This document shows, in pieces, positions 23,009-31,834 of a DNA stretch of 64,000 nucleotides. Source of the stretch: Hippea jasoniae (GTDB lineage Bacteria > Campylobacterota_A > Desulfurellia > Desulfurellales > Hippeaceae); NCBI RefSeq assembly GCF_000744435.1, contig NZ_JQLX01000017.1, positions 1 through 64,000 on the forward strand, written 5' to 3'. Within the stretch, counting starts at the first letter, position 1; the number at the start of each line of letters is the position of its first letter. The notes beneath the pieces are model-generated. The model saw only the letters and a list, made by a program, of their open reading frames with translations. It did no database searches and was not told the DNA's origin. Made by a program: the position numbers and the translations under genes.

Positions 23009-25076
23009 CCAATTTTGTGCTCAAAGCCTTTTTGGCTTTTCTCAATTTATAAATCAGCTCATCGGCTGAAATGCCTTCAACGGAGTTTAAACTGACTATA
23101 CTGAAAGAGATTTCAAGCTTCAAACCCTGCTTATTAAACCTTTCACACACACATCGAGATAGATTTTTTAGTCTGCTTTCAATCTTATCGTACATACCCC
23201 TATCACACACGACGAATACAAACGAATCGCCACCAAGCCTGCATAAAGATATGGCGTTGAACTTCTTAAGCTCCTCAAGGCATTCAGTTGTTGCAATTAT
23301 AACCTCATCGCCAACTGCAGAGCCCATGCGAATATTAACCAGATCCAAATTTTTCACATCAACCATATACAACCTAAACGGCTTATTTATAGATAAAAGA
23401 TGCTCAATATTTCTGATTAAAGCACTCCTTTTTAGTAAACCCGTCATCGGATCTATCGTAGAAAATCTTGTTTTATACTCACCGAATGCCTTTGGGATTA
23501 GGGACTGAAATGATATCTTCATGGCATCTTCAAAACTATTTATCAAAACATCAACAGATCGTTTGAGCATAGACTCATCAAAGTGACCCTTTTCTGAAAG
23601 CATAATCTTTATAGCATCCTCTTTTTGAAACGCCTTTCTGTATGGGCGGGATGTTGTTAAAGCATCAAAAACATCAGCTATAGCAAGAATTCGTGCACCC
23701 TTTGGTATATGCCTGCATTCAAGAGCATCAGGGTAGCCACTACCATCGCAGTGTTCGTGGTGGTATTTAACAATCTTTGCAATCTGCTTTAAATCCTTTA
23801 GGCTTCTAAACTGTCTGACAAGTTCATAGGAAAGAAGCGGGTGGTATTTTATCATTTCATATTCAACTTTGGTGAGTTTTGAGGGTTTCAACAACACCGC
23901 ATCGGGAATACTGATTTTGCCAATGTCGTGCAAAAGCCCTGCTACATATAGCCTTTCGGTAAACTTTTCATCATAGCCAAAAACCTGCGCAATCCTTAAA
24001 GCATAATAAGCCACACGCTGCGAATGACCTTTCGTATATACATCCCTCAACTCTATTGTCATTACAAAGCTGTTGATTATATCCTGCTCGCTTTTGGTTA
24101 TAACACTCCTTAGTCTATCAAACTCCTCAGTAGCCTCAATCTGCTCAACAAGCCTGCGAGAAAGTAGATCAACAAAGTTGACATCGTAAATGGAGAAATG
24201 ATAATCAGCAGAATAGCCAAAGCCGGCCACAGCCTTAAGTTCTTTATTATCCCATACCGGTAAAATAAGCAGATTTTTAACCCCGTATCGTCTGTAGATA
24301 TCCTCAATACAATCAAAGTAGGCCTTAGAAAATTCATACCTAAAGACAGATGGGCCTTTAAGCTTTTGCTTATACATTTTGTATACAAGCATTTTTTCTA
24401 TAGCCTTTGTTTTTCTAAAACTAACAAAACTATTATCCCTACTTAAAACGGCATATATACCGTAGGCAGGAAAGATAAAACTCACAGCCTTTGCATGCGT
24501 TATAAGGTTTATCTTTGAAAGTGCATTGTTTATCCATTGCTTTAATGTTGCAGATGAGGAGTCTTTGGGTGGTTTAATATTCAACAGCTCATATTCTCTT
24601 TTTAGATAGCCCTCAAGCAGTTCTACTTCAACGGCTTTTTCTATAAATGGCTTTATAAAATCTACAGCCTTTAGGAATTCTTCATCAAAATGCTTTATAG
24701 ATTCAAAGTTTTCAAAACCCAAAACAGCATTGAATTTATCGCTAAGCTTAATAAGAAAAACCGATTTTAGACCTGTGGCTTTCCAGTCTTCTAAAGCCTC
24801 TGGATAATGTTGATAATCCTCAACCATAACAACTTTCTCATAAATAGCCTTGGAAAATAGAAGCCTTCTTTCCTTTGTTTCATCGTATAATGTCTCTATA
24901 TCGATATTGTGATTTTTAAAGTAGTTAGAGGTTCTTATGAAATCTAACTCTAAATCCTTAACTGCAACTATGCTTACCGCATCAACACCAAAAACACGGG
25001 CAATACCATCAAGTATCTCTTCTTTTAACCCTTCTTTTAAAATCGCTACTGATAATTTTTCTATCTCATCATCCAT
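22998..25076 (-). CDS. GAF-like / HD-GYP / degenerate GGDEF signalling protein
   Basis: Cytosolic protein of 692 aa without membrane helices. Two GAF-like sensor regions occupy about 15-150 and 185-310. An intact HD-GYP domain spans about 330-510: H383-D384 in LLHDIGK, H412, H439-H440-E441 and DGSGYPD at 444-450. This is the c-di-GMP phosphodiesterase type. The C-terminus (about 540-690) is a GGDEF-like domain whose signature reads GGDSF (615-619), so cyclase activity is probably lost and it may bind GTP instead. HD-GYP before GGDEF is the less common order. It is locked into the hydrogenase operon, overlapping hypB by 8 nt and tlyA by 11 nt. Confidence 0.87.
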   Translation of the reverse strand: MDDEIEKLSVAILKEGLKEEILDGIARVFGVDAVSIVAVKDLELDFIRTSNYFKNHNIDIETLYDETKERRLLFSKAIYEKVVMVEDYQHYPEALEDWKATGLKSVFLIKLSDKFNAVLGFENFESIKHFDEEFLKAVDFIKPFIEKAVEVELLEGYLKREYELLNIKPPKDSSSATLKQWINNALSKINLITHAKAVSFIFPAYGIYAVLSRDNSFVSFRKTKAIEKMLVYKMYKQKLKGPSVFRYEFSKAYFDCIEDIYRRYGVKNLLILPVWDNKELKAVAGFGYSADYHFSIYDVNFVDLLSRRLVEQIEATEEFDRLRSVITKSEQDIINSFVMTIELRDVYTKGHSQRVAYYALRIAQVFGYDEKFTERLYVAGLLHDIGKISIPDAVLLKPSKLTKVEYEMIKYHPLLSYELVRQFRSLKDLKQIAKIVKYHHEHCDGSGYPDALECRHIPKGARILAIADVFDALTTSRPYRKAFQKEDAIKIMLSEKGHFDESMLKRSVDVLINSFEDAMKISFQSLIPKAFGEYKTRFSTIDPMTGLLKRSALIRNIEHLLSINKPFRLYMVDVKNLDLVNIRMGSAVGDEVIIATTECLEELKKFNAISLCRLGGDSFVFVVCDRGMYDKIESRLKNLSRCVCERFNKQGLKLEISFSIVSLNSVEGISADELIYKLRKAKKALSTKLDET

Positions 25077-25722
25077 ACTCTGCCAACCAATCTTTTAGCT
25101 GCTTTAACCAGCTATCAAACCCCTCTAAAGTCTTTGCTGAAAGTTTTATTAATTTGGCTTTGGGATTAACCTCCTTTAATTCCCTTTCAACTTTCATCAT
25201 ATCAAAGTCAACTATTCCAAGCAAATCGATTTTATTAATTATAACTATATCGGCAACATTAAACATAACAGGATATTTTTTTACCTTATCGTCTCCCTCT
25301 GGAAGGCTTAAGATCACAACATTTTTGGCAGCACCTACATCAAAGGTTGCTGGACAGACCAGGTTTCCCACATTTTCAATAATCAACAGATCGCAATTTA
25401 AAGAAACCTTTTGAAGTGCTTTTAACACCATATCAGCATCAAGATGACAGGCACCGGATGTATTGATTTGCACAACATCCACACCTAATTGCTTTACTCT
25501 TTCAGCATCCCTATCAGTATCTAAATCACCATCGATAAATGAGATTTTATAATTGTCCTTAAGGGATTCAATTGTCTTTTCAACGATTGTTGTTTTACCT
25601 GCACCAGGGGAAGACATAACATTTATACTGAATACACCTTTTTCTTTTAAAATAGCCCTGATTTTATCGGCAGATAAGCTGTTTCTTTCTAAGACCTTTT
25701 TTTCAACCACTACACGTTTCAC
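25069..25722 (-). CDS. hypB: Hydrogenase nickel incorporation GTPase HypB
   Basis: SIMIBI-class GTPase of 217 aa that delivers nickel to hydrogenase with HypA. P-loop SSPGAGKTTIVEK (about residues 38-50), Asp switch DGDLDTDRDAER, the dimer-interface metal segment SGACHLDADMV and NKIDL for guanine are present. There is no N-terminal His-rich nickel store, only a short leader of about 30 residues. The start codon abuts the hypA stop. Confidence 0.95.
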   Translation of the reverse strand: MKRVVVEKKVLERNSLSADKIRAILKEKGVFSINVMSSPGAGKTTIVEKTIESLKDNYKISFIDGDLDTDRDAERVKQLGVDVVQINTSGACHLDADMVLKALQKVSLNCDLLIIENVGNLVCPATFDVGAAKNVVILSLPEGDDKVKKYPVMFNVADIVIINKIDLLGIVDFDMMKVERELKEVNPKAKLIKLSAKTLEGFDSWLKQLKDWLAEYG

Positions 25723-26073
25723 CTATTCTCCCTCCACAACAGCAATTTCCATCTCTTTACCACTTTCAATCTCAAGCGGCATATTACACTGCGGGCATAA
25801 AAAACACACCTCAGTAGTTTTATCAAACATATAAACCTTATCACAGAGCACACAGCGCGCTTTAACATCTACCTCTTCAACCTCAAATTTTGTATCAACT
25901 ATGAATTCTTCCTCGTTTTTTAATGCATTCAGGGCAAACATCAAAGCATCGACCATTACACCGCTAAAAATACCCACCCTTAACTTTACATAGGTAATCT
26001 TTTCTAAATCATTATCTTTTTTAACATCCCTCAAGATATCAACAATACTTTCAGCTATTGCCCCTTCGTGCAT
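25723..26073 (-). CDS. hypA: Hydrogenase nickel incorporation protein HypA
   Basis: Nickel metallochaperone of 116 aa. It must begin Met-His-Glu because His2 binds nickel; the ATG at 26073 gives MHEGAIAESI, so the longer frame upstream is not used. The zinc site is CVLC...CFLC with 12 residues between, plus one extra Cys (CPQC). The start lies within the protease gene (23-nt overlap), so translation is coupled. Confidence 0.93.
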   Translation of the reverse strand: MHEGAIAESIVDILRDVKKDNDLEKITYVKLRVGIFSGVMVDALMFALNALKNEEEFIVDTKFEVEEVDVKARCVLCDKVYMFDKTTEVCFLCPQCNMPLEIESGKEMEIAVVEGE

Positions 26074-26542
26074 ATATGCCACCTGCTTTTTTAACTTCAT
26101 TCAAAACAACATCAGCCACAGCCTGCATGCGAGACTTAAGTTGCTCTGATAGTTCCGTTGTTAAATCATTGGGTGTAATTTTAAAAGGCACAACACCAAC
26201 CACAACTGCTTTTGCCTCAACACCCATAAATCTTGCATGATGGATAACATCGCCAAGACCGATCTCATGAATTGATGAAACAAATGTGATGTTGGGTGGC
26301 AGCTGTTCTAAGTCAAATCGATAAATACTCCCAGGCTCATCATCCACCTTTATAGCATCAACAAAAATCAACTGTTTATAGGTTACAAAATATTCAATCA
26401 GATTGAAGCCTATTGTGCCACCATCAATTATATCAACATTATCAAAGGTGTAGTTTTTTTCAAGGAAGCGGATCAGGTGAACCCCAAAGCCTTCATCGGC
26501 AAGCAGGAGGTTCCCCAATCCAACAACGGCGATACTATTCAT
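26051..26542 (-). CDS. Hydrogenase maturation endopeptidase (HyaD/HybD type)
   Basis: Protein of 163 aa that removes the C-terminal peptide of the [NiFe] large subunit after nickel insertion. Start at ATG 26542 (MNSIAVVGLGNLLLADEG); the upstream extension overlaps the cytochrome gene and is not family-like. The three nickel-sensing ligands are visible: Glu in LLADEGFG, Asp in IDGGTIG and His in SIHEIGLG. Overlaps the cytochrome b gene by 8 nt. The cognate site is DPCLACAVH in the large subunit. Confidence 0.92.
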   Translation of the reverse strand: MNSIAVVGLGNLLLADEGFGVHLIRFLEKNYTFDNVDIIDGGTIGFNLIEYFVTYKQLIFVDAIKVDDEPGSIYRFDLEQLPPNITFVSSIHEIGLGDVIHHARFMGVEAKAVVVGVVPFKITPNDLTTELSEQLKSRMQAVADVVLNEVKKAGGIYARRGNS

Positions 26543-27221
26543 CCTTCTCGCACTTGTAGCCGTTAAACATGGCTGAAAGCGTAGCGTTCTTTTCTCCAAT
26601 ATCGTGGGCTATAACCATATAAACATGGGCAATAACAAAGATAATGAAAAACCACATAAGTAGATGGTGGGCTATTCTAATATTTGCATAGCCGCCAAAC
26701 AGCTGAACAACAGGGAAAAACAGTTTTTGAATGCCCGCAACACCCCTTATGGAGTTTTCATTCATCGTATAGAGAATAAAACCTGTAAGCAACTGCAAAA
26801 TACTTGCAACGATGAATGCAAAATAAGCAAGAGACTGAACAGGGTTGTATTTGGTTTTTAAACCCTCAACACCGTAGGGTTTAAATGTCAGGTAGTTTTT
26901 CAGTGTTGAAAACCACTCCCTTACATTGAGCCATCTAAACATAAACGCCTTCCAGTCAGCATCAAAGCGGGAGAAAAACGCATAGTACAGTCTCAAAATA
27001 ATGGCAAACAGAAACACATAGGCTGCAATAAAATGGATCAGTCTCACATTTGCCATCGAGAATGTGTTATAAGCCTCCTTTGTGCCAGGCGTATGGGTAA
27101 ACCAGAACGGCTCTGCAATATAAAACCCTGTAAAGGTCAGCACAGCAATAGCTATAAAGGTCAACCAGTGCAGAACCCTTATACCAACCGTCCATTCATA
27201 TTTCTTTTTAAGACAACTCAT
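26535..27221 (-). CDS. [NiFe] hydrogenase b-type cytochrome subunit
   Basis: Di-heme membrane cytochrome of 228 aa (HyaC/HupC family) that passes electrons from the hydrogenase small subunit to quinone and anchors the enzyme. Four hydrophobic segments contain heme-ligand histidines in VLHWLTFI, RLIHFIAAY and HHLLMWFFIIFVIAHVYMV. The gene follows the large subunit after a single base. H2 oxidation through this unit would feed sulfur or another quinone-linked acceptor. Confidence 0.93.
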   Translation of the reverse strand: MSCLKKKYEWTVGIRVLHWLTFIAIAVLTFTGFYIAEPFWFTHTPGTKEAYNTFSMANVRLIHFIAAYVFLFAIILRLYYAFFSRFDADWKAFMFRWLNVREWFSTLKNYLTFKPYGVEGLKTKYNPVQSLAYFAFIVASILQLLTGFILYTMNENSIRGVAGIQKLFFPVVQLFGGYANIRIAHHLLMWFFIIFVIAHVYMVIAHDIGEKNATLSAMFNGYKCEKDE

Positions 27222-27222
27222 A

Positions 27223-28917
27223 TCAAACCTCTACTTTGAATTTTCTCACCTTGCCACTATCCACATCCACAAGATGCACAGCACAGGCAAGACATGGGTC
27301 GAATGAGTGTATTGTTCTCAACACCTCAAGCGGCTCCTCTGGATCCGGCACAGGTAGATTAATCAAACTCTCCTCGTAGGCTCCTCTTTGGCCTTTCTCA
27401 TCTCTTGGTGAAGCATTCCATGTTGAAGGCACAACAACCTGATAGTGGGTTACATTTTTACCCTTGATCCTGACGAAATGGGCAAGTGAACCCCTTGGTG
27501 CCTCATAGAGTGCAACCGCTGTATTTGTCTCCTTCTCAGGATACTCAAACCTTGTCCAAGTTCTTTCATCGCCCTGCTTTAGGTTTTTAACTAAATCGTC
27601 AACCCATCTGTATGCACCAGCCCAGATATAAGCTGTTTCTAAAGCCCTTGCCGCTGTCCTTCCTACGGTTGAGAACATCTGATTTATATTGGCGTTATGT
27701 TTATTAAGATAAATCTGCAACATTTCACGCATATTATTATGATTGAGGGCATAACCAACTAACTGCCTTGATAGAGGACCAACCTCCATCATCTTGCCTT
27801 TATATCGTGGAGCCTTTACCCAACTGTATTTGCCCTCTCCTTTAACCGTGCCGTCACTGTTTAGACCTGTGTATTCAGGAACAGTCTGCTCATCACCCGG
27901 GTATAAACCTTTATCTGGTCCCTTATACCATGAATGAGCAATACTTTCTGTGATAAACTTCTCATCAACCTTTTCAACTGTTGTCAGATCCCTGTTGAAA
28001 ATAACACCCTGCGGTAGATATCTGTATTCTGCCTCCCAGTCGTTTGTCTCTGGAAAACCACCGTAGCTTAAAAAGTTATAAGAGCCGCAGCCCCACCCTT
28101 CAACAAATTCATCCTTGTAGAAGTGTGTAATCAAATCTATATCTGCAAGGTAGGCATGCTGAATGAACTCTCCTACCTTATCAAGTTTGGATGTATACTC
28201 ACCCAATCTTCTTGCATCAAGCATATCCATAACGCTTGTTATACCACCAACAACGAGGCTTTGTGGATGCGGGTTTTTTGCGCCGTATATAGCCATCATC
28301 TGTGCCAGTATCACCTGAATATAGAGCGCATCTAAGTAGTGGGATATAACGATCAGATCGCCCTCTGGTGGGAGCTTGTAGAGCTTATTGCCAAGATAAG
28401 CTCCAGAAAACGGCCCAAGCTGACCACTTGATACAAACTTTTTGAGCTTTTCAATGACAGCTTTGTAATGGTCAACGCTGGCGTTATACGGAGCTTTTGA
28501 AAATTGATGTGCAAGCTCACTTGCCTTAACAGGATCAGCCTTCAAAGCACCAGCAACATCTGCCCAATCAAGGGAATGCAGCGCATAGAAATGAACGATA
28601 TGGTCGTGCATAAACTGTGTTGCGTTAATCATATTTCTAATCAGCCTTGCATTCGTGGGTGGCCTGATCTTTAATGCAACCTCAGCAGACATCGTATTTG
28701 CCTCATAGTGTGCCCAGGTGCAAACACCACAAATTCTTTGAACCAGCAATCCTGCATCCCTGATGTCTCTACCCTGCAGAATAGGCTCAATACCCCTCCA
28801 AAGCGTTCCAGAACTCCAGGAGTTAACAACCTTGCCATCCTTTATATCAACCTCAATTCTTAAATGACCTTCAATTCTTGTTATAGGATCTATGACCAAA
28901 TGTTTCTTATCAGCCAT
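27223..28917 (-). CDS. [NiFe] hydrogenase large subunit, group 1 uptake type
   Basis: Catalytic subunit of 564 aa carrying the Ni-Fe(CN)2CO centre. The N-terminal pair of ligands is in VQRICGVCTWAH; the C-terminal pair is in DPCLACAVH. About 15 residues follow the His and would be cut off by the maturation protease encoded two genes downstream. The opening RIEGHLRIEVDI segment is also family-typical. It starts on the last base of the small-subunit gene. Exported folded together with the small subunit by the Tat route. Confidence 0.97.
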   Translation of the reverse strand: MADKKHLVIDPITRIEGHLRIEVDIKDGKVVNSWSSGTLWRGIEPILQGRDIRDAGLLVQRICGVCTWAHYEANTMSAEVALKIRPPTNARLIRNMINATQFMHDHIVHFYALHSLDWADVAGALKADPVKASELAHQFSKAPYNASVDHYKAVIEKLKKFVSSGQLGPFSGAYLGNKLYKLPPEGDLIVISHYLDALYIQVILAQMMAIYGAKNPHPQSLVVGGITSVMDMLDARRLGEYTSKLDKVGEFIQHAYLADIDLITHFYKDEFVEGWGCGSYNFLSYGGFPETNDWEAEYRYLPQGVIFNRDLTTVEKVDEKFITESIAHSWYKGPDKGLYPGDEQTVPEYTGLNSDGTVKGEGKYSWVKAPRYKGKMMEVGPLSRQLVGYALNHNNMREMLQIYLNKHNANINQMFSTVGRTAARALETAYIWAGAYRWVDDLVKNLKQGDERTWTRFEYPEKETNTAVALYEAPRGSLAHFVRIKGKNVTHYQVVVPSTWNASPRDEKGQRGAYEESLINLPVPDPEEPLEVLRTIHSFDPCLACAVHLVDVDSGKVRKFKVEV

Positions 28918-30104
28918 TATTCACTCTCCTTTGTAGAGTTTTTTGTCGCCTTGCCTCTAATTATACTACCTGCAGCATGGATACCGATGGCTGCCGCTGT
29001 AGCCCCGGCAAGGAAACTACCAACCTCATCAGCTGTTGCCTCAACGCCCTTTCCACCAGGCACCCTTATAGTGCCTTCTGCTATAGGCTCCTCAAACGGT
29101 GCCATCTTATCCCAGAAGTTTGGCTCAGAGCATCCTATGCAACCATGACCGGCACCAATAGGCCAGTTTGTGCCCTGATTGAACCTGTAGCGCGAGCAGT
29201 TGTTGTATGTTAAAGGACCTTTGCAACCCATCTTATACAGGCACCAGCCTTTCTTTGCGCCTTCATCGCCCCACTCCTCAACAAACTCACCGGCATCAAA
29301 GTGAGCCCTTCTTTCGCAATAGTCGTGGATTCTTGAGCCGTATGCCCAAAGAGGCCTATACAACAAATCAAGCGGAGGAATCTTATCAAACAAAAGTATA
29401 TGCAAAAGCGTTCCCACCATATTTATGCTATTTGGAGGACAGCCCGGTACATTAACAATCTCGATACCCAATGCATCCCTTACACCCTTTGCCCCTGTTG
29501 GATTTGGATATGCTGCCTGAACGCCACCAAATGATGAACATGTACCAAATGCCAATACCACCTTTGCATCCTTTGTAACCCTTCTTGCCCTTTCAAGACC
29601 CGTTTCACCTTTTGAGCCAACCCTTAAATAGATGCCGCCATCCTTTGTCGGTATGGCACCTTCAATAATGCATATATACCTGCCTTTATATCGCTGCATA
29701 GCCTCATCAAGGTGTTTTTCCACCCTTTCGCCTGAGGCCATCATCAATGTATCATGATAGGTTAACGATACCTGATCAAAAATCAATGTTGCTATGTCGG
29801 GGTTCTGGGTTCTTAAGAAAGATTCAGAGCAGCCAGTGCATTCTGCCATATGCAGCCAGATAATCGGGGTTCTCTCTTTAATAGCGGCTGCTTTTGCCAC
29901 CCGAGACTCAAAAGCTGGCGGCAACATCAACGCCGCAGTCACAAACGAAGCCCATTTTAAAAAATCCCTTCTTGTAAAACCGTTCTCTTTAAGTCTTTCG
30001 TTAAACTCCTCCTCCCTTTCCTTACTATAGAGGTCGTTTAACCTTTCGTCCACCTCATCGATGATTGAGTTGTAGTAATCAAATAGATCCTTGGAATTTT
30101 TCAA
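28917..30104 (-). CDS. [NiFe] hydrogenase small subunit with Tat signal
   Basis: Electron-transfer subunit of 395 aa with three Fe-S clusters. The Tat signal TRRDFLKW starts at residue 44, preceded by an unusually long acidic N-region of about 43 residues. Proximal cluster ligands: CTGCSES, GTCSSFGG and GCPPN. Medial and distal cluster ligands lie in HDYCERR, GWCLYKMGCKGP, CIGCSEP and the NNC segment. A hydrophobic C-terminal helix (SFLAGATAAAIGIHAA) anchors it in the membrane. The start codon is TTG, 30104-30102, with GGGAGGTGGG just upstream. First gene of the long minus-strand array. Confidence 0.95.
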   Translation of the reverse strand: MKNSKDLFDYYNSIIDEVDERLNDLYSKEREEEFNERLKENGFTRRDFLKWASFVTAALMLPPAFESRVAKAAAIKERTPIIWLHMAECTGCSESFLRTQNPDIATLIFDQVSLTYHDTLMMASGERVEKHLDEAMQRYKGRYICIIEGAIPTKDGGIYLRVGSKGETGLERARRVTKDAKVVLAFGTCSSFGGVQAAYPNPTGAKGVRDALGIEIVNVPGCPPNSINMVGTLLHILLFDKIPPLDLLYRPLWAYGSRIHDYCERRAHFDAGEFVEEWGDEGAKKGWCLYKMGCKGPLTYNNCSRYRFNQGTNWPIGAGHGCIGCSEPNFWDKMAPFEEPIAEGTIRVPGGKGVEATADEVGSFLAGATAAAIGIHAAGSIIRGKATKNSTKESE

Positions 30105-30193
30105 AACCCACCTCCCTGATTAAAAAGGAAAAAATAATTTAACATTTAAACACCCCCGCACACCTAAAGTTTTATATAATTTAGACATCTAAC

Positions 30194-30222
30194 TATCTAC
30201 CAGATTTTCAATATAATGTCAA
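30194..30222 (-). promoter_or_regulatory. Promoter of the hydrogenase array
   Basis: On the minus strand TTGACA (30222-30217), a 17-bp spacer and TAGATA (30199-30194). Predicted start near 30187, leaving a leader of about 80 nt that ends in a strong GGGAGGT site. No cobalamin or other riboswitch fold was recognised in this 169-bp divergent region. Confidence 0.55.
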
Positions 30223-30273
30223 GAAAAATTCATTTTATAGAACAGACATTTTTGTTGTATTTAATACTAAATT

Positions 30274-31254
30274 ATGCACAATAATAGCATGAGAAAGGGA
30301 TTTACAACGGGTAGTTATCTGACAGCAACTGCCCTTGGAAGTCTCATTTATAAAAAATTTAATAGAAAACCCAGGGCAGTTAATATCATTTTACCCAAAG
30401 GAGAGATAGCAAATATACCTATATATTTTGATGGAGAGATCTGTTTTTCAATAAAGGATGCAGGAGATGACCCGGATATAACAAACAGGATACGCATAGA
30501 GTGCAACTCAAAACTTAAAAAAGGTAGCGGCAAAATAAATATAATAGTCAAAAGAGGTATTGGAATTGTTACAAAAAAAGGATTACAGGTAGAAGTTGGT
30601 CAACCAGCCATAAATCCTACGCCAAAAAAGATGCTTATTAAAAACCTAAAACACTATCTTTCATACAACGAGGATTTAGATATTGAGATATCTGTGCCAG
30701 AGGGCGAAAAGATAGCAAAAAAAACATTCAATCCTCGCCTGGGCATAGTTGGTGGTATATCAATTCTTGGCAGTAGCGGTATAGTGGAGCCTATGAGTTT
30801 AACAGCATTGATAAACTCTATATATTGCGAGATAGATGTTGTTTTAAATGAATCTAACTACTTCTTTATCGTTGCGGGCAAAATAGGAGAGAGGTTTGTA
30901 AAAAAATATTACAACTACCCAACAATAATGGTTAGTAATTATTTTAAAGAGGCTTTTGATTACCTAAAAAGAAAGGGTGTAAGAAAATTTTCTCTTGCAG
31001 GGCATCCAGGCAAATTAGCCAAGATTGCAATGGGATACTACAATACCCATTCAAAACAATCTCCATCACCAATTCCGTTTATAAAAAAACTACTAAACCT
31101 AAAAGGTGAGTTTAACACTACAGAAGAGATAGCTCTATCAGAAAACCTTGATAAAGTAGCTGTGGCAATAAAAAATAGGGTGTTTGACGATTATGGGTTT
31201 GATTTAGATGTTATACTATTCGACATGAAAGGGAATATCGTTGGAAAATCCTAA
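30274..31254 (+). CDS. cbiD: Cobalt-precorrin-5B C1-methyltransferase
   Basis: Anaerobic cobalamin pathway enzyme of 326 aa. The N-terminal KGFTTGSYLTATALG, the GIGIVTKKGL segment and LAGHPGKLAKIA near residue 245 are characteristic of CbiD. Start is ATG 30274 or ATG 30289 (MRKGFTTGS); neither has a Shine-Dalgarno site, and a TAATAC box ends 6 nt before 30274, so a leaderless message is possible. Overlaps cbiE by 14 nt. First gene of a five-gene cbi operon. Confidence 0.92.
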   Translation: MHNNSMRKGFTTGSYLTATALGSLIYKKFNRKPRAVNIILPKGEIANIPIYFDGEICFSIKDAGDDPDITNRIRIECNSKLKKGSGKINIIVKRGIGIVTKKGLQVEVGQPAINPTPKKMLIKNLKHYLSYNEDLDIEISVPEGEKIAKKTFNPRLGIVGGISILGSSGIVEPMSLTALINSIYCEIDVVLNESNYFFIVAGKIGERFVKKYYNYPTIMVSNYFKEAFDYLKRKGVRKFSLAGHPGKLAKIAMGYYNTHSKQSPSPIPFIKKLLNLKGEFNTTEEIALSENLDKVAVAIKNRVFDDYGFDLDVILFDMKGNIVGKS

Positions 31255-31834
31255 AAACATCTGGATTATCTCTGCTGGCATAGGCACAAAAGAATACCTG
31301 ACAGTAAAAGCCATAAAAACAGCCCACAAAATGGATATACTTGTGGGTTTTGGAAGACTCAACCTATTCGACCACAAAAACTTTATAGCATTAAGTGGCG
31401 ATTATAAATCGCAGCTTTTGAAGATACTTGAAAAAAAGGATAAAAAAATCGGTGTCGTTGTGTCGGGTGATGCAGGCTTTTTTTCTTTAGCAAACTTTAT
31501 CTACAAAAATTTCAAAGATAGAATTGCAGAGGTTGTAGCGGGCGTTTCGTCATTTCAGGTTGCCTTTGCAAAGTTAAAGGAAACCTATGAAGATGCCGCT
31601 TTTTTTTCGTTTCACCATTCAAAACAAACAATAGATACAAACCATAAAAAAATCGTAATTCTATGCGGTAAATACTCACCATCTGAGGTTTTAGAAACAA
31701 TAGGAGAAAAATTAAAAGACTTTCAGATAAGTATCTGTTATAATTTAGGATATGAAAACGAAACGATTACAGATAAGCCAATCGATGATAAAAACGGTTT
31801 GTATATCGTTATTTTGATAAGAAAAAATGGCTAA
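31241..31834 (+). CDS. cbiE: Precorrin-6Y C5,15-methyltransferase, CbiE part
   Basis: Tetrapyrrole methyltransferase of 197 aa, the C5-methylating domain only. ISAGIGTKEYLTVKA at the start and VVVSGDAGFFSLANF (SAM-binding GDAGF) are typical. The partner CbiT, which decarboxylates and methylates C15, is neither fused nor adjacent and must be elsewhere. Start codon appears to be TTG within the end of cbiD. Confidence 0.88.
   Translation: MENPKNIWIISAGIGTKEYLTVKAIKTAHKMDILVGFGRLNLFDHKNFIALSGDYKSQLLKILEKKDKKIGVVVSGDAGFFSLANFIYKNFKDRIAEVVAGVSSFQVAFAKLKETYEDAAFFSFHHSKQTIDTNHKKIVILCGKYSPSEVLETIGEKLKDFQISICYNLGYENETITDKPIDDKNGLYIVILIRKNG

Noticed and set aside
30105-30273. Cobalamin riboswitch upstream of cbiD
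   Set aside because: The region is only 169 bp, shared with the hydrogenase promoter, and no B12-box-like sequence was recognised.
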